Shown here: positions 25,540-34,933 of the stretch, piece by piece | Layout: the number at the start of each line of letters is the position of its first letter | Position numbering within the stretch: position 1 is the stretch's first letter | From: Ruminococcus sp. | GTDB lineage: Bacteria; Bacillota; Clostridia; Oscillospirales; Ruminococcaceae | Direction: 5' to 3' | DNA length: 64,000 nt | NCBI GenBank assembly: GCA_017525915.1 | Contig: JAFXSC010000016.1 | Span: forward strand, 1-64,000 | Made by a program: the position numbers and the translations under genes | Notes under the pieces: model-generated | The model's database searches: none | Told to the model about the DNA's origin: nothing | The model's input: the letters and a program-made list of their open reading frames with translations, nothing else

Positions 25540-26313
25540 TCAGACCCTGCGGTTCTTCCTGTAAATAATAGCGAGACCCTTTATGAGAAGGTCGCTGTCG
25601 TGGATTATCTTTTTCCTGCAGAGCGGCACTACGAGCTCGGAAAGTCCTCCGGTCGCAACGGCTGTGCACTCATAGCCGAGCTCCTCCTCGATGCGCTCGA
25701 TGATACCGTCAAGGGCACTCGCGTTGGAATAGAGCATACCGCTTTTAAGGCAGTCAACAGTGTTCGTGCCGATGATGCTCGCAGGAGCTTCAAAGTTTAT
25801 CTTCGGGAGCTGTGCCGTCCTTGCGACAAGAGCCTCAGCCGCAACAGCCATACCGGTCATGATGAGACCGCCGCGGTAGCTCTTGTTCTTGTCAACAACG
25901 GATACAGTTGTAGCAGTTCCCATGTCGATGATTATGAGCGGTGCGGAATACTGGTTTATAGCTGCAACGGCGTCCACCGCCTGATCGCTGCCGAGCTGTG
26001 CGGGATTGTCGATAAGTATGTTCAGACCCGTCTTGACTCCGGGGCCTACTACCATGACATCAGTTCTGAAAAGCTTCCTTACAGCCTGCCTTACGGTATT
26101 GGTAACGGAAGGCACTACCGAGGACATTATCGCGGCATCAATATCCCCCGGCTCGAAGTCGTTCATGGCGAGCACGCTGCGAATCAGCGCGGCATATTCA
26201 GCAGCGGTAGCGCTGTGGTTCGTGGAGATGCGCTCAAAGAGCACGACCTCGTCGCTGTCGTTGACACAGCCGAAAACTATGTTTGTATTACCTATATCTA
26301 TTGCCAAAAGCAT
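25540..26313 (-). CDS. coaX: Type III pantothenate kinase
   Basis: 257 aa. Motifs of the ASKHA-fold type III kinases are visible: AIDIGNTNIVFG at the N-terminus, GSDQAVDAVAA (about 110), IIDMGTATTVSVVD (about 128) and GGLIMTGM. It phosphorylates pantothenate, the first step of coenzyme A synthesis, and needs a monovalent cation. It opens the coaX-coaBC-orf-comM operon. A TATAAT (26370-26375 complement) with a weak -35 lies about 55 bp upstream. Confidence 0.95.
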   Translation of the reverse strand: MLLAIDIGNTNIVFGCVNDSDEVVLFERISTNHSATAAEYAALIRSVLAMNDFEPGDIDAAIMSSVVPSVTNTVRQAVRKLFRTDVMVVGPGVKTGLNILIDNPAQLGSDQAVDAVAAINQYSAPLIIIDMGTATTVSVVDKNKSYRGGLIMTGMAVAAEALVARTAQLPKINFEAPASIIGTNTVDCLKSGMLYSNASALDGIIERIEEELGYECTAVATGGLSELVVPLCRKKIIHDSDLLIKGLAIIYRKNRRV

Positions 26314-26526
26314 GATGATACCTCCGATCAGTTGTACTGCCGGCAGTCCTTACCGGCGTGCATATTTCTATTATAACACATAATTCCGGAAAAATCTACT
26401 ATTATTACAAAAAGATTTCGCGGAATCAGAACTAAGAGCTAACAGCCAAGCGTGGAGCGCCCCTGCTGCTCACTGTTCTCTACTTGCTGCTAACCGAACT
26501 TGCCGTGAAAAAATACAAAAAAGCTC

Positions 26527-26555
26527 TTGACAAGAAGAAAAAAATAGTATATAAT
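26527..26555 (+). promoter_or_regulatory. Consensus promoter of the YegP-like gene
   Basis: TTGACA (26527-26532), 17-bp spacer, TATAAT (26550-26555). Confidence 0.88.
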
Positions 26556-26579
26556 TGTCTTGTCAAATGCTTTACTTTT

Positions 26580-26603
26580 AGGAGCAGTCCGCGTGCGGCT
26601 CCT
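26580..26603 (+). other. Leader hairpin before the YegP-like gene
   Basis: AGGAG / CTCCT with inner CCGC / GCGG and a 4-nt bulge, about 20 nt into the predicted transcript. Confidence 0.4.
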
Positions 26604-26631
26604 CCGAATAATACGAAAGGTGTGAATGATA

Positions 26632-27012
26632 ATGGGAAAATTCGTAATCAAAACTACCAAAACAGGTTTTACCTTCAGCCTTAAAGCAGGCAACGGCGAG
26701 GTCATCGCTGTCGGCGGTGAAGTCTACAACTCGCTCGCAAGCATCAAGAACGGCATCGCAAGTGTAGCTAAGAATGCTCCGATCGCCAATATCGAAGATC
26801 AGACCGTTGAGGGCTTCGAGACACAGACCAACCCGAAGTTCGAGATATATAAGGACAAGGCAGGCGAGTTCCGCTTCCGTCTCAAGGCAAGAAACGGCGA
26901 GATAATCGCTGCAAGCGAGGGATATGTCAAGAAGGACAGCTGCAAGAACGGTATCGAAAGCGTAAGGAAGAACGCTCCGGATGCTCCTGTTATCGAGCCC
27001 GAAGCTGAATAA
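26632..27012 (+). CDS. YegP family (DUF1508) protein with two repeats
   Basis: 126 aa, cytoplasmic. Two copies of the DUF1508 module are visible: GKFVIKTTKTGFTFSLKAGNG...SIKNGIASVAKNAP (about 1-50) and KFEIYKDKAGEFRFRLKARNG...CKNGIESVRKNAP (about 62-115). The fold is known but the function of the family is not. I prefer the ATG at 26632 (MGKF) as it matches family starts; an in-frame ATG at 26626 is possible. It is followed by a hairpin and a rubredoxin gene on the same strand. Confidence 0.85.
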   Translation: MGKFVIKTTKTGFTFSLKAGNGEVIAVGGEVYNSLASIKNGIASVAKNAPIANIEDQTVEGFETQTNPKFEIYKDKAGEFRFRLKARNGEIIAASEGYVKKDSCKNGIESVRKNAPDAPVIEPEAE

Positions 27013-27019
27013 GTTCAGC

Positions 27020-27055
27020 ACGGCTGCTGCTGTTTTGCGGCAGCCGTTAGTTTAT
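27020..27055 (+). terminator. Partial terminator between the YegP-like and rubredoxin genes
   Basis: ACGGCTGC...GCAGCCGT stem followed by TTAGTTT. The weak T-run suggests read-through to rubredoxin. Confidence 0.45.
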
Positions 27056-27074
27056 CCCGGCAGGAGGTGAACGT

Positions 27075-27233
27075 ATGGCTAAATATGTATGCGATGTCTG
27101 CGGCTATGTGTACGACGAAGAACTCGGCGACCCCGATAACGGCATAGCTCCCGGCACTAAATTCGAGGACCTTCCCGACGGTTTTGAATGTCCGCTCTGC
27201 GGCGTCGGCAAGGATTCCTTCTCAGAAGCATGA
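27075..27233 (+). CDS. Rubredoxin
   Basis: 52 aa, below the size cut-off of most ORF scans. It reads [19 protein letters not shown], ending [19 protein letters not shown]. The two CxxCG loops (Cys 6/9 and about 39/42) bind one iron in the classical rubredoxin fold, and the length is standard. It is a small electron carrier used by anaerobes for oxygen and superoxide detoxification and other redox steps. AGGAGGTGA lies 4-5 bp before the ATG. A strong terminator follows directly. Confidence 0.96.
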   Translation: MAKYVCDVCGYVYDEELGDPDNGIAPGTKFEDLPDGFECPLCGVGKDSFSEA

Positions 27234-27238
27234 TACTG

Positions 27239-27272
27239 ACCGGAGCTTAACGCTCCGGTTATTTTGTTATTT
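27239..27272 (+). terminator. Terminator of rubredoxin
   Basis: ACCGGAGC-TTAAC-GCTCCGGT followed by TATTTTGTTATTTTG. Confidence 0.88.
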
Positions 27273-27303
27273 TGCCATAATTTGCGAATTTGCCTGAAAA
27301 TTA

Positions 27304-27332
27304 TTGACAAATGCCCCAATAAATGCTATACT
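27304..27332 (+). promoter_or_regulatory. Consensus promoter of the CotH-dockerin gene
   Basis: TTGACA (27304-27309), 17-bp spacer, TATACT (27327-27332). Confidence 0.85.
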
Positions 27333-27344
27333 TGACCTAATAGC

Positions 27345-27365
27345 GCACATAAATCCGTTATGTGC
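27345..27365 (+). other. 5'-terminal hairpin of the CotH-dockerin mRNA
   Basis: Perfect 8-bp stem GCACATAA-ATCCG-TTATGTGC, starting about 6 nt after the predicted transcription start and ending 9 nt before the ribosome site. Confidence 0.5.
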
Positions 27366-27387
27366 TCATTTTCGGGAGGACAATGCT

Positions 27388-30084
27388 ATGAATCTTTTAA
27401 ACCTTAAAAAGGCTGCCGCCGGGATAATGAGTCTCGCGCTCATCATCGGCACTTCCGGCTATATGCCTTCGCCTGCAAGGGCAAACGCTGCTTCCGGCAG
27501 CGTCACCATCAACGAGGTCTGCGCCAAGAACACCTCGTACAACATCAAGGGCGGTCTCTATGACTGGGTCGAGCTCTACAACAGCTCATCCTCCGCTGTG
27601 GACATCAGCGGCTGGGGTCTCTCAGACAAGGCTTCAAAGCCCTACAAGTACACCTTCCCGGACGGTACTTCCATTCCTGCCGGCGGAAGGCTCATGATAG
27701 CCTGCGACAGCGATGCCGCTGCAAGCGACCCTTCTATCGCCCCGTTCGGGCTTTCAACATCGGGCGAGACGCTTACCCTTACCGACAAGAACGGCAATGC
27801 AGCTGATACCATCACTTTTGAGTCGCTCGCGGCTGACGCTTCATACGGTCAGTACCCTGACGGAAGCGGCGAATACTTCACGCTCGCGGTTACTCCTTCC
27901 TCGCCTAACTCTGCACCGCAGGGAGCAAATGCCGTAAGACTTCCCGGCTTCTCAAAAGAGAGCGGCTTCTATTCAAGCGAGTTTTCACTCACGCTCACAG
28001 CTCCCGAGGGCTGCACGGTGTACTACACCACTGACGGAAGCGACCCGACCACATCTTCCGAGAAGTACGCCGCACCTATCAGAATAGCCGACTGCTCGTC
28101 CAATCCAAACGTTTACAGTGCAAGAACGGACATCAGTGCAAGCCAGGTCACTGCCCCGAAGGACCTCGTTGACAAGGCTGCCATAATCCGTGCCGTAGCC
28201 GTTGACGCACAGGGCAGAGTTAGTGATATCGTGACAAAGACTTATTTCGTTGGCTCGACTGATACTTCCTACTACAAGAATATGAAGGTCGTTTCGCTCG
28301 TTACCGACCCGGATAACCTTTTCGACTACGAGAAAGGCATCTACGTCAAGGGCAAGATCTACGACGACAAGTACGGTCAGTCCCAGAACCCGCAAGATCC
28401 CGATGATCCCGGTCAGCCCGGTTTTCCCGGATTTCCCGGCTTCCCCGGCGGTGGCGGCGGCGGCTGGGGCATGGTCAACACATGGGAAATGGAAGCCAAC
28501 TACACCCAGCACGGCAAGGACTGGGAGCGTCCGGCAAGCTTTGAGCTTTTCGAGAACGGTCAGAGTGTCCTCACACAGGACGTAGGCATCCGCATAAAGG
28601 GCGCTGCTTCGCGTTCATACGCACAGAAGAGCTTCAACGTATACACCCGCGCAGACTACGGCAAGCCTGAATTCGAGTACGATTTCTTTGACGGCAAAGC
28701 CACCAAGCAGAAGAACGGCAAGTCAATAAAGAAATTTGACGGCATCACCCTCCGCAACGGCGGAAACGACAACAGCTACACCTTCTTCCGCGATTCGATA
28801 AACCAGTCCCTCGTTTCGGACAGGGCAATGGCTACCCAGACCACAAGTGAGTGCCTCGTCTTCCTTGACGGCGAATTCTGGGGTATCTACCAGATAATTG
28901 AGAAGGTCAGCGATGACTACCTCAGCAGCCACTACGGCATAAACAAGAGCGATGCCGTTATCATCAAAAACGGCGAGGTCGAGGAGGGCGACGCTTCCGA
29001 CCTTGAAAACTGGCAGCAGCTCGCAAAATACTGTGCCTCGACCGACCTCACGAACTCCGAGGCTTACGGCAGAGTGTGCCAGCAGCTCGATATACAGAGC
29101 TATATCGACTATTTCGCTGCTCAGATATACTGGAACAATACAGACTGGCCGCAGAATAATTTCGCAGCATGGAAGACTGCCGTGACCGACAGCGAAAATC
29201 CCTTCGCAGACGGAAAGTGGAGAATGTTCCTGTTCGATACCGAGCTTTCATCAGGTATGTACGGCAACGATGCCGCTGTTGACAGGAACTCCTTCGACCG
29301 TATTTCACGGAATACAGACGATGAGAGCCGTATGTTCATAAGCCTCATGAAGAATGAGGAGTTCCGCGAGCAGTTCAACCTTACGCTCATGGACCTCGCT
29401 AACGAGAACTTCAGCGATAAGCACGTCACTGAAAAGATAAATTTCTACGACAGTACCTACCACCAGCAAATAGTTGACACTCTCGAACGCTTCCACAGCG
29501 GCTCCGGCTCGTTCTTCGGCGGCGGCGGAAATACCGAGAGCACATACAATAACGAGCTCAACACCCTCACAAGCTTCTATTCGCAGAGATTCAGCAGATT
29601 GATGCAGCATATGCAGCGCTCAACCGGAATTACCGGTCAGGCAAACACCCTGACTGTCAAGAACGATATCTCGTCCGGCGAAATCAGCCTCAACACCCTC
29701 AAACTCGCTGACAAGTACAGCACCTGGTCGGGCAAATACTTCTCCGACCAGACCGTTCACATCACCGCTCAGCCCAAGGAGGGCAAGACCTTCGACCACT
29801 GGGAGGTTTCCGGAGTAACGCTCAGCTCTGCACAGCTCAGCAGCCCGTCCATCGAGTTCAAGCCCGAAAGTGATGTTACTGTTACTGCCGTTTACAAGGG
29901 CGGAAGCTCCGTTCTTCTCGGCGACTACAACGGCGACGGTACTGTTGACACTGCCGATATCGTTACGCTTTCAAATTACCTCAAGGGCAAGGTCAGGACC
30001 CATGCCGACACCGATATGAACGGCGACGGCAGAACTACCGTTTACGACCTTATCCTTCTTAAAAGAAAACTTTTCCAAAAATGA
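27388..30084 (+). CDS. Dockerin-bearing CotH-family secreted kinase with lamin-tail domain
   Basis: 898 aa, secreted. Signal peptide about 1-33; lamin-tail domain about 40-165 (TINEVCAKN...YDWVELYN...DISGWGLSD); chitobiase C-terminal-like repeat about 190-290 (CTVYYTTDGSDPTTSS); a Gly/Pro-rich, collagen-like spacer about 336-360; CotH domain about 361-735 with GIRIKGAASRSY, TDWPQNN (about 585) and FLFDTELSSG (about 615); a bacterial repeat domain about 755-840; dockerin about 845-898 (GDYNGDGTVDTADIV). CotH proteins are atypical kinases; Bacillus CotH phosphorylates spore-coat proteins. The dockerin means this one is built into a cellulosome or cell-surface complex; its substrate is unknown. 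The ATG at 27388 has GGGAGGA upstream; the longer reading to 27304 starts inside the promoter. Confidence 0.88.
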   Translation: MNLLNLKKAAAGIMSLALIIGTSGYMPSPARANAASGSVTINEVCAKNTSYNIKGGLYDWVELYNSSSSAVDISGWGLSDKASKPYKYTFPDGTSIPAGGRLMIACDSDAAASDPSIAPFGLSTSGETLTLTDKNGNAADTITFESLAADASYGQYPDGSGEYFTLAVTPSSPNSAPQGANAVRLPGFSKESGFYSSEFSLTLTAPEGCTVYYTTDGSDPTTSSEKYAAPIRIADCSSNPNVYSARTDISASQVTAPKDLVDKAAIIRAVAVDAQGRVSDIVTKTYFVGSTDTSYYKNMKVVSLVTDPDNLFDYEKGIYVKGKIYDDKYGQSQNPQDPDDPGQPGFPGFPGFPGGGGGGWGMVNTWEMEANYTQHGKDWERPASFELFENGQSVLTQDVGIRIKGAASRSYAQKSFNVYTRADYGKPEFEYDFFDGKATKQKNGKSIKKFDGITLRNGGNDNSYTFFRDSINQSLVSDRAMATQTTSECLVFLDGEFWGIYQIIEKVSDDYLSSHYGINKSDAVIIKNGEVEEGDASDLENWQQLAKYCASTDLTNSEAYGRVCQQLDIQSYIDYFAAQIYWNNTDWPQNNFAAWKTAVTDSENPFADGKWRMFLFDTELSSGMYGNDAAVDRNSFDRISRNTDDESRMFISLMKNEEFREQFNLTLMDLANENFSDKHVTEKINFYDSTYHQQIVDTLERFHSGSGSFFGGGGNTESTYNNELNTLTSFYSQRFSRLMQHMQRSTGITGQANTLTVKNDISSGEISLNTLKLADKYSTWSGKYFSDQTVHITAQPKEGKTFDHWEVSGVTLSSAQLSSPSIEFKPESDVTVTAVYKGGSSVLLGDYNGDGTVDTADIVTLSNYLKGKVRTHADTDMNGDGRTTVYDLILLKRKLFQK

Positions 30085-30102
30085 TCTCACAGGAGTGATA
30101 AA

Positions 30103-30768
30103 ATGAACTGTAAATACTGCGGGCTTCCTGTCGAAGACGGCAAGAAATTCTGCACCAACTGCGGTGCGAGCGTCGAAGACCCGATACCCCAAGCGGCTTA
30201 CTCCGCCAGCAGCTCTATCCCCTCAGCCCCTGCTACTCTGCCTTCCGCTCTCGGAAAAAACGGAATGGCTAAGCAGAAAACGCTCTATTTCTGGATATCA
30301 AAGGGACTGATAGTCCTCGCTATGGCGATGTTCTTCCTTCCGTTCATGAATATCATCGCAAACGAAAAGATACCATATCTCGGCACCGACGGGGAGCTCA
30401 TCGAAATGAGCGGAGAGGAGCTTGTATTCGGCACTGACAGCAAATTCGCATCAGGCAGCATGAAAAGCGGCAACGTCCAGCTCGCAGGGATCTTCCTCCT
30501 GATCGCACTTCTCCTTCCGAAGGGCTCACAGTATTTTTCATGCGGAGCAGCTTTCTTTCTCATCTACTACGCACGCAACGCCGCAAAGAGCTATACCTTC
30601 AACAAAAAAGCCATTGCCGACTGGAAGGGCGCTCTTGAGCTGAATATCAAGCCTGCCGTCTACGCTGCTATAATTCTCGCGATAGCTGCCGCCATACTGA
30701 CCTTGATAGACGAGTCTAAACGAAAAAAAGAATACAAGGATATCCTCCTCGGCGGCGGAGCCCTATGA
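30103..30768 (+). CDS. Zinc-ribbon membrane protein, function unknown
   Basis: 221 aa. An N-terminal zinc ribbon (CKYCGLPVEDGKKFCTNCG, residues 3-21) is followed by a Ser/Pro/Ala-rich linker and about three membrane segments (about 65-85, 125-150, 185-205). Such proteins are common in Clostridia without assigned function. It begins 18 bp after the CotH gene with its own AGGAG site, so it is probably co-transcribed with it. Confidence 0.75.
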   Translation: MNCKYCGLPVEDGKKFCTNCGASVEDPIPQAAYSASSSIPSAPATLPSALGKNGMAKQKTLYFWISKGLIVLAMAMFFLPFMNIIANEKIPYLGTDGELIEMSGEELVFGTDSKFASGSMKSGNVQLAGIFLLIALLLPKGSQYFSCGAAFFLIYYARNAAKSYTFNKKAIADWKGALELNIKPAVYAAIILAIAAAILTLIDESKRKKEYKDILLGGGAL

Positions 30769-30800
30769 CAGTTTCAACATAAAAGCTGTATTAATAGAAT

Positions 30801-30834
30801 AGCCGGAAGTCCGAACGACTTCCGGCTGTTTTTA
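30801..30834 (+). terminator. Terminator after the zinc-ribbon gene
   Basis: AGCCGGAAGT...ACTTCCGGCT stem followed by GTTTTTAT; it also separates the convergent ispF. Confidence 0.88.
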
Positions 30835-30857
30835 TACTATTGCGGAAATAACTATTA

Positions 30858-31334
30858 TCAAAGTCTTTTCATCAGGGCGACGGCGTGGGCGGCGATGCCG
30901 AGTTTTTCGCCGGTGAAGCCGAGTTTTTCCTCAGTCGTGGCCTTGACGCTTATCTGCGAGATATCGCAGCCGCAGACCTTGGCGATATTTCCGCGCATTT
31001 TCACGATATACGGAGCGAGCTTCGGTGCCTGAGCGATGACGGTCGCATCAATATTGCCGACTTCGTATCCGTTCTCGCGGCACACTCTGACCACCTCAGC
31101 CATGAGCTTCATACTGTCAGCGCCTTCAAATTCATCGGCTGTATCCGGGAAAAGATGTCCGATATCCCCGAGGGCAAGAGCTCCGAGCATAGCATCCATG
31201 ACCGCATGGGCGAGAACATCTGCATCAGAATGTCCGAGAAGCCCTGTGGTATGCGGTATATCCTCACCTCCGAGAATGAGCTTTCTGCCTTCAACGAGCC
31301 TGTGTACATCATAACCATGACCAATCCTGAACAT
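30858..31334 (-). CDS. ispF: 2-C-methyl-D-erythritol 2,4-cyclodiphosphate synthase
   Basis: 158 aa, standard length for this trimeric Zn enzyme of the non-mevalonate isoprenoid pathway. Motifs: [11 protein letters not shown] (Asp-His metal ligands), [30 protein letters not shown] and [14 protein letters not shown] take the ATG at 31334, with GGAGG 6 bp upstream, rather than the start at 31436, whose extra residues are not family-like. Promoter at 31384-31412. ispH of the same pathway lies at 59-61 kb. Confidence 0.96.
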   Translation of the reverse strand: MFRIGHGYDVHRLVEGRKLILGGEDIPHTTGLLGHSDADVLAHAVMDAMLGALALGDIGHLFPDTADEFEGADSMKLMAEVVRVCRENGYEVGNIDATVIAQAPKLAPYIVKMRGNIAKVCGCDISQISVKATTEEKLGFTGEKLGIAAHAVALMKRL

Positions 31335-31383
31335 AATAACCTCCGGTAACAGTGATTTTTGCAGTAAGTTCTGCGTTAAGACA

Positions 31384-31412
31384 ATTATAGCACACACGGC
31401 GGTCAAGGTCAA
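31384..31412 (-). promoter_or_regulatory. Promoter of ispF
   Basis: Minus-strand TTGACC (31407-31412), 17-bp spacer, TATAAT (31384-31389). Confidence 0.75.
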
Positions 31413-31457
31413 TACGCGCATTATTAACCAATTCACAAAAAATTAACAATATTTCTG

Positions 31458-31486
31458 GTGACATAAGCCCTCAGTTATATTATAAT
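31458..31486 (+). promoter_or_regulatory. Promoter of the AI-2E family permease gene
   Basis: GTGACA (31458-31463), 17-bp spacer, TATAAT (31481-31486), divergent from the ispF promoter. Confidence 0.65.
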
Positions 31487-31534
31487 ATAAGTATGGAATA
31501 ATATATTTGGCTCCGCCTTTAAAGGATGGTACAG

Positions 31535-32728
31535 ATGAAAAAGAAGGAAAAGAGAAAATACCTGTTTATCGCAGCTCTTGCCGCTGGAGTGTTCCTGCTG
31601 GTACAGAATTTCGCGCTGCTCATCACCCTCATCGGACTCACGCTCTCTGCACTCACTCCCCTGCTCATCGGCTGCATAATTGCCTATATCTTCAATATTG
31701 TCATAACCTTCTTCGAGAAGCATTATTTCCCGAAGAGGCATTCAAAACTCATTGACTCGACCCGACGACCTATCTGCATGATAATTTCCTTTGCCATCGT
31801 GGTTGCAGTAATCATACTTGTCATAAAGGTAGTGGTACCCGAGGTCGTCACGGCGGTCAAGCTCATTTATGATGAGATACCCAATTACTACAACAAGGCA
31901 AAGGACTATGCCGACAGGAAGCTCAAGCAGTACCCTGCCATAAACAAGCAGATCAACAGCATTGAAATCAACAAGTCCGACGTCACCGCAAGACTCACCG
32001 ACAGTGCCTTCGGTCTGTTCGGCTCGGTCATTTCCTTCATAAGCTCAGTCACTTCGGCTATAATCAATGCTATCATCGGCATTATTTTCGCAATATACCT
32101 TCTCCTCCGCAAGGACAAGCTCCGCGAGGACGCAATCAGGGTGCAGAAGGCTTACCTCAGCGAAAAGGTCGTAAAGAAGATGAACTTCTTCCTTGAAACT
32201 GCTCATGAGACCTTCACGGCTTTCTTCATCGGACAGTTCATCGAGGCGATAATGATAGGTACACTTACCTGCATCGGATCGCTGATACTCCGCATACCCT
32301 ACCCTGCAATGACCGGCACTATCGTCGGCATGACGGCGCTTATCCCGATAGCAGGTCCCGTTGTCGGAACAGTGCTCAGTGCTCTGATAATCTGTTCTGT
32401 AAGTGTCACAAAGGCACTCCTCTTCGTCGTCTTCCTCATAATATTGCAGCAGATAGACGACAATATCCTCTATCCGAAAGTTGTCGGTACTTCAATAGGT
32501 CTCCCTGGTATCTGGGTGATCGCCGCTATCACTATCGGCGGCAGCCTTTTCGGTATCATGGGAATGCTCCTCGGAGTACCGCTCGCAGCTACGTTGTACA
32601 AAATAGGCTTCTATAACCTCGAAAAGAAAGAGGCACTCATAGCAGCATCAAAGGCAGAGGGCGAAATCTCCGCCGATGACAAGCCGCCAGAAACTGACAA
32701 AATGGAAGAAGCAGAAAAACTAACCTGA
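31535..32728 (+). CDS. AI-2E transporter / PerM family membrane protein
   Basis: 397 aa with about seven to eight membrane segments, arranged as in the PF01594 family: two N-terminal helices, a soluble stretch (about 95-145), then a C-terminal helical bundle with IGTLTCIGSLILRIPYP, ALIPIAGPVVGT and DNILYPKVVGTSIGLPG. The family includes an autoinducer-2 exporter and sodium/proton antiporters, so the substrate cannot be read from the sequence. AAAGGA sits 8 bp before the ATG at 31535 and overlaps the earlier in-frame ATG at 31526, so the later start is better. Confidence 0.88.
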   Translation: MKKKEKRKYLFIAALAAGVFLLVQNFALLITLIGLTLSALTPLLIGCIIAYIFNIVITFFEKHYFPKRHSKLIDSTRRPICMIISFAIVVAVIILVIKVVVPEVVTAVKLIYDEIPNYYNKAKDYADRKLKQYPAINKQINSIEINKSDVTARLTDSAFGLFGSVISFISSVTSAIINAIIGIIFAIYLLLRKDKLREDAIRVQKAYLSEKVVKKMNFFLETAHETFTAFFIGQFIEAIMIGTLTCIGSLILRIPYPAMTGTIVGMTALIPIAGPVVGTVLSALIICSVSVTKALLFVVFLIILQQIDDNILYPKVVGTSIGLPGIWVIAAITIGGSLFGIMGMLLGVPLAATLYKIGFYNLEKKEALIAASKAEGEISADDKPPETDKMEEAEKLT

Positions 32729-32730
32729 TT

Positions 32731-32752
32731 TTTGTTATCTCATGGTAACAAA
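32731..32752. promoter_or_regulatory. Palindromic operator candidate upstream of pflB
   Basis: TTTGTTA (32731-32737) and TAACAAA (32746-32752) are a perfect 7-bp inverted repeat ending 3 bp before the pflB -35 box. The half-sites resemble Rex (NADH-sensing) operators, but the spacing is 2 bp longer than the usual Rex site. Confidence 0.45.
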
Positions 32753-32755
32753 AGA

Positions 32756-32784
32756 TTGACATTTTTATATCAATGTGATATTAT
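32756..32784 (+). promoter_or_regulatory. Promoter of the pflB operon
   Basis: TTGACA (32756-32761), 17-bp spacer, TATTAT (32779-32784). The leader is about 30 nt. Confidence 0.8.
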
Positions 32785-32821
32785 TATATCATCGGAATAA
32801 TTCTGTAAAGGGGTCTTAACT

Positions 32822-34933
32822 ATGATCAACACATGGGCAAAGGAATGGGACGGCTTCAATGAAGGCCGTTGGAGCAGCACTGCGACCTCAGTCAACGTGC
32901 GCGATTTCATCAAGAAAAACTATACTCCCTACGACGGCGATGAGAGCTTCCTCGCACCGCCTACCGAAGCCACAAAGAAGCTCTGGGACCAGGTAATGGA
33001 CCTCTCCCGTCAGGAACGTGAGGCGGGCGGCGTGCTTGATATGGACACCGAGATAATCTCCACTATCACTTCCCACGGCGCAGGCTACCTCAACAAGGAT
33101 CTTGAGCAGATAGTAGGTCTCCAGACGGACAAGCCCTTCAAACGCGCTCTCCAGCCGTTCGGCGGTATCCGTATGGCTCAGCAGGCCTGCAAGGAGTACG
33201 GCTATGAAGTCGATCCGAAGGTCGTTGAGATCTTCACCAAGTACAGAAAGACTCACAATCAGGGCGTTTTTGACGCCTATACCCCTGAGATGCGCCTTGC
33301 GCGCCACTCGGCAATACTCACAGGTCTCCCGGATGCTTACGGCAGAGGACGTATCATCGGCGATTACCGCCGTATCGCGCTCTACGGTACTGACCGTCTC
33401 ATTGCTGACAAGAAGCACCAGATAGATACCTCCCTCGTAAGGATGACATCAAAGAATATCCGTCTCCGCGAGGAGCTTGCCGAACAGGTCCGCGCTTTGC
33501 AGGACCTCAAGCAGCTCGGCGATATCTACGGCTTCGATATCTCAAAGCCTGCAGCTACCGCAAAGGAAGCAGTTCAGTGGCTCTATTTCGGTTATCTTGC
33601 CGCAGTCAAGGAGCAGAACGGTGCAGCTATGTCACTCGGACGCACCTCGACCTTCCTCGATATCTATATCCAGCGTGACCTCGACCGCGGTATCCTCACT
33701 GAGGAACAGGCTCAGGAGCTCATCGACCACTTCATCATGAAGCTCCGTATCGTTAAATTTGCCCGTACACCTGAGTACAATTCACTGTTCTCCGGCGACC
33801 CGACATGGGTCACTGAATCTATCGGCGGCGTTGACGTTGACGGTAATCATATGGTAACGAAGAACAGCTTCCGCTACCTCCATACTCTTGAAAATCTCGG
33901 AACTGCTCCCGAGCCGAACATGACTATTCTCTGGTCTACGAAGCTCCCGAGAAAGTTCAAGGAATACTGCGCCAAAATGTCCATAAAGACCTCATCCATA
34001 CAGTACGAGAATGACGATATGATGCGCGTTATCCACGGTGATGACTACGCTATCGCCTGCTGTGTATCCTCTATGGTGGTCGGCAAGGAGATGCAGTTCT
34101 TCGGAGCAAGAGCCAATCTCGCGAAGTGTCTGCTCTACGCTATCAACGGCGGTGTGGACGAACGCCTCGGCATTCAGGTTGGTCCGAAGTACCGTCCCGT
34201 TGACACTGAATACCTTGACTTCGATGATGTATGGGAAAAGTACATGGATATGATGGAATGGCTCGCAGGGCTCTATGTCAATACCCTCAACGTTATCCAC
34301 TATATGCACGACAAGTACAGCTATGAGAGGGTACAGATGGCTCTCCACGACCGCGACGTAAAGCGCTATTTCGCAACCGGTATCGCAGGTCTGTCAGTCG
34401 TTGCCGATTCGCTCTCGGCTATAAAATATGCAAAGGTCAAGCCCATCCGCAAGGATATCGAGATAAAGGACAAGGCAGGCAATGTCATTGACGTTGCAAA
34501 GAACGTTGTTGTTGATTATGAGGTTGAGGGTGACTTCCCCAAATACGGAAACAATGATGACCGCGTTGACCAGCTTGCAGTTGCCGTTGTGCGCAAATTC
34601 ATGGAGAACGTCAAGAAGCACCACACCTACCGCGACAGCGTTCCCACAATGTCGATACTCACTATCACTTCAAACGTTGTTTACGGCAAGAAGACCGGCA
34701 ATACCCCCGACGGCAGAAAGCAGGGCGTACCGCTCGCTCCCGGAGCTAACCCGATGCACGGCAGGGATACCCACGGTGCTGTTGCTTCGCTCTCATCTGT
34801 TGCAAAGCTGCCCTTCCGCCACGCACAGGACGGTATCTCCAATACCTTCTCCATTATCCCGAATGCCCTCGGCAAGGATATGGACGTATTCGTCGGCGAC
34901 CTCGACCTCGACAAGCTCAGGGGTGAGGACTGA
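32822..34933 (+). CDS. pflB: Pyruvate formate-lyase catalytic subunit lacking the glycyl-radical domain
   Basis: 703 aa against about 740-760 for ordinary PFL. The barrel is complete: the active-site Cys pair is in [10 protein letters not shown] (Cys 413/414; the usual CCVSPM reads CCVSSM), and [18 protein letters not shown] is near the end. The protein then stops at DLDKLRGED, exactly where other PFLs continue into LDGYF...GGHHLNVNV...RVSGYAV. That missing piece is encoded separately at 35208-35447. PFL converts pyruvate and CoA to acetyl-CoA and formate in mixed-acid fermentation. The stop overlaps the next start (TGATG), indicating translational coupling. No pflA activase is in the window. 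Both junctions have good ribosome sites, which argues against a frameshift or assembly error. Confidence 0.95.
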   Translation: MINTWAKEWDGFNEGRWSSTATSVNVRDFIKKNYTPYDGDESFLAPPTEATKKLWDQVMDLSRQEREAGGVLDMDTEIISTITSHGAGYLNKDLEQIVGLQTDKPFKRALQPFGGIRMAQQACKEYGYEVDPKVVEIFTKYRKTHNQGVFDAYTPEMRLARHSAILTGLPDAYGRGRIIGDYRRIALYGTDRLIADKKHQIDTSLVRMTSKNIRLREELAEQVRALQDLKQLGDIYGFDISKPAATAKEAVQWLYFGYLAAVKEQNGAAMSLGRTSTFLDIYIQRDLDRGILTEEQAQELIDHFIMKLRIVKFARTPEYNSLFSGDPTWVTESIGGVDVDGNHMVTKNSFRYLHTLENLGTAPEPNMTILWSTKLPRKFKEYCAKMSIKTSSIQYENDDMMRVIHGDDYAIACCVSSMVVGKEMQFFGARANLAKCLLYAINGGVDERLGIQVGPKYRPVDTEYLDFDDVWEKYMDMMEWLAGLYVNTLNVIHYMHDKYSYERVQMALHDRDVKRYFATGIAGLSVVADSLSAIKYAKVKPIRKDIEIKDKAGNVIDVAKNVVVDYEVEGDFPKYGNNDDRVDQLAVAVVRKFMENVKKHHTYRDSVPTMSILTITSNVVYGKKTGNTPDGRKQGVPLAPGANPMHGRDTHGAVASLSSVAKLPFRHAQDGISNTFSIIPNALGKDMDVFVGDLDLDKLRGED

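Noticed and set aside
24592-26376. 594-codon open frame on the plus strand
   Set aside because: It lies wholly antisense to coaBC and coaX, which have full family motifs. GC-rich codon usage on the minus strand leaves long open antisense frames.
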